From positions 1 through 5,093 of the forward strand of contig CAAHEN010000070.1 in NCBI GenBank assembly GCA_900772575.1: a stretch of 5,093 nucleotides of DNA. The letters run 5' to 3'. The position numbers were made by a program, and so were the translations under genes. The notes beneath the pieces are model-generated. The model made no database searches and was not told the DNA's origin. It worked only from the letters and a program-made list of their open reading frames with translations. The DNA comes from Bacteroidaceae bacterium. Its GTDB lineage: Bacteria > Bacteroidota > Bacteroidia > Bacteroidales > Bacteroidaceae. How positions within the stretch are numbered: position 1 is the stretch's first letter; each line of letters begins with the position of its first letter. Below, piece by piece: positions 4,214 to 5,093 of this stretch.

Positions 4214-5093
4214 ATGATTGACGTCAAGAACTATCTGAACTACTGGGACGCCCTCTACGTCAGCGACCTGCAAGAGAACATCCTACCCTTCTGGCTGGCG
4301 CACGGACTCGATCGCGAGCATGGCGGCGTCTACACCTGTCTCGATCGCGAGGGGGGACTGATGGACAGCACGAAGTCGGTGTGGTTCCAGGGACGCTTTG
4401 CCTTCGTCTGCTGCTTCGCCTACAACAATGTGGCCCGTCGCCCCGAATGGCTGGAGGCCGCGCGCACGACGCTCGACTTCATCGAGGCTCACTGCTTCGA
4501 CGCCGACGAGCGCATGTACTTCGAGGTCGCTGCCGACGGCACGCCGCTGCGCCGCCGCCGCTATGTGTTCAGCGAGAGCTTCGCCGCCATCGCCATGGCC
4601 GAGTATGCCCTGGCCACGGGTGACGGCAGTTATGCCCAGAAGGCATTGCGCATCTTCCGCAATATGCGCCGCTTCCTTTCCACGCCCGGCATCCTCGAAC
4701 CGAAATACCTCCCCGCCGTGCAGACGCAGGGGCACTCCATCACGATGATTCTGATCAACGTGGCCTCGCGCCTGAAACTCGTCGTCGACGATCCCGAACT
4801 GGACCGGCAGATCGCCGAGTCCGCCGAAGCCCTAGAACGCTACTTCATACACCCGGAGTTCAAGGCCCTGCTCGAGACCGTCGGCCCGAAAGGAGAATTC
4901 ATCGACACCTGCGCTGGCCGCACCATCAATCCCGGGCACTGCATCGAGACCGCGTGGTTCCTGCTCGACGTGGCTGAGGCGCGTGGCGGTGACAGACACC
5001 TCGAGGAACTGGCGCTCAAGATTTTCGACTGGTCGTGGGACTGGGGCTGGGACAAGACCTATGGCGGCATCATCAACTTCCGCGACTGCCGCA
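4214..5093 (+). CDS. nanE: AGE-family N-acylglucosamine 2-epimerase (ManNAc to GlcNAc), 3'-truncated
   Basis: The frame is open from the ATG at 4214 to the window end, giving 293 residues of a family usually about 390-400 long, so about three quarters is visible. It begins MIDVKNYLNYWDALY. The (alpha/alpha)6-barrel signatures are present: KSVWFQGRF (54-62) with the conserved active-site Arg61, the EHGGVY turn (35-40), and NPGHCIETAWFL (239-250) with catalytic His242. The second catalytic His lies beyond the edge. The enzyme interconverts free ManNAc and GlcNAc in the cytosol. It starts 20 bases after the lyase stop with no Shine-Dalgarno, so the two are co-transcribed. In B. fragilis an AGE-type epimerase named NanE, unrelated to the ManNAc-6-phosphate epimerase of enteric bacteria, does this job next to the lyase. 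A related family, cellobiose 2-epimerase, is possible by fold but not in this context. Confidence 0.92.
   Translation, partial: MIDVKNYLNYWDALYVSDLQENILPFWLAHGLDREHGGVYTCLDREGGLMDSTKSVWFQGRFAFVCCFAYNNVARRPEWLEAARTTLDFIEAHCFDADERMYFEVAADGTPLRRRRYVFSESFAAIAMAEYALATGDGSYAQKALRIFRNMRRFLSTPGILEPKYLPAVQTQGHSITMILINVASRLKLVVDDPELDRQIAESAEALERYFIHPEFKALLETVGPKGEFIDTCAGRTINPGHCIETAWFLLDVAEARGGDRHLEELALKIFDWSWDWGWDKTYGGIINFRDCR

Noticed and set aside
4383..4748. Overlapping open frames within the epimerase gene on both strands
   Set aside because: Arg/Ala/Ser-rich translations typical of out-of-frame reading of a GC-rich gene; the frame from 4214 gives clear AGE-family motifs.

Overview
The window looks like chromosomal DNA from a GC-rich member of the Bacteroidales (Bacteroidota). 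Four things point there. The promoters fit the Bacteroidota pattern TTTG-N19-TAnnTTTG. Start codons lack Shine-Dalgarno sequences. Arginine synthesis is organised as argR - GNAT acyltransferase - argG - argC. A sialate lyase is followed directly by an AGE-family epimerase, as in the Bacteroides fragilis nan operon. I cannot name the genus from sequence alone.

Left half (1-2563, minus strand): an arginine biosynthesis operon read right to left. argR (arginine-responsive repressor) comes first, then a GNAT acyltransferase that probably makes N-acylglutamate, then argG (argininosuccinate synthase) and the first 14 codons of argC, which leaves the window at base 1. Gaps are 28, 57 and 33 bases, with no terminator between genes. 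A good promoter lies just upstream of the argR start at 2563. Directly behind it are four tandem, helically phased copies of a GAATA-type motif, which are probable ArgR half-sites and imply autoregulation of the whole operon.

Middle (2564-3275): a divergent intergenic region of about 710 bases with no convincing protein gene. It holds the arg promoter and operator, a long imperfect dyad (2643-2681), an array of about 21-base tandem repeats (2879-2964), several hairpins including a 12-bp terminator-like stem (2994-3021), a second minus-strand promoter-like site with a 19-bp dyad in its spacer (3031-3061), and the nan promoter (3195-3225). The structured part, about 2879-3061, is the least explained piece of the window.

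Right half (3276-5093, plus strand): a sialic acid catabolic operon. N-acetylneuraminate lyase splits sialic acid into pyruvate and ManNAc. The epimerase, cut by the window end, converts ManNAc to GlcNAc. Together they feed host or mucin sialic acid into amino-sugar metabolism. A transporter such as nanT would be expected beyond the right edge. The two operons share only the intergenic region; nothing seen ties their functions together.
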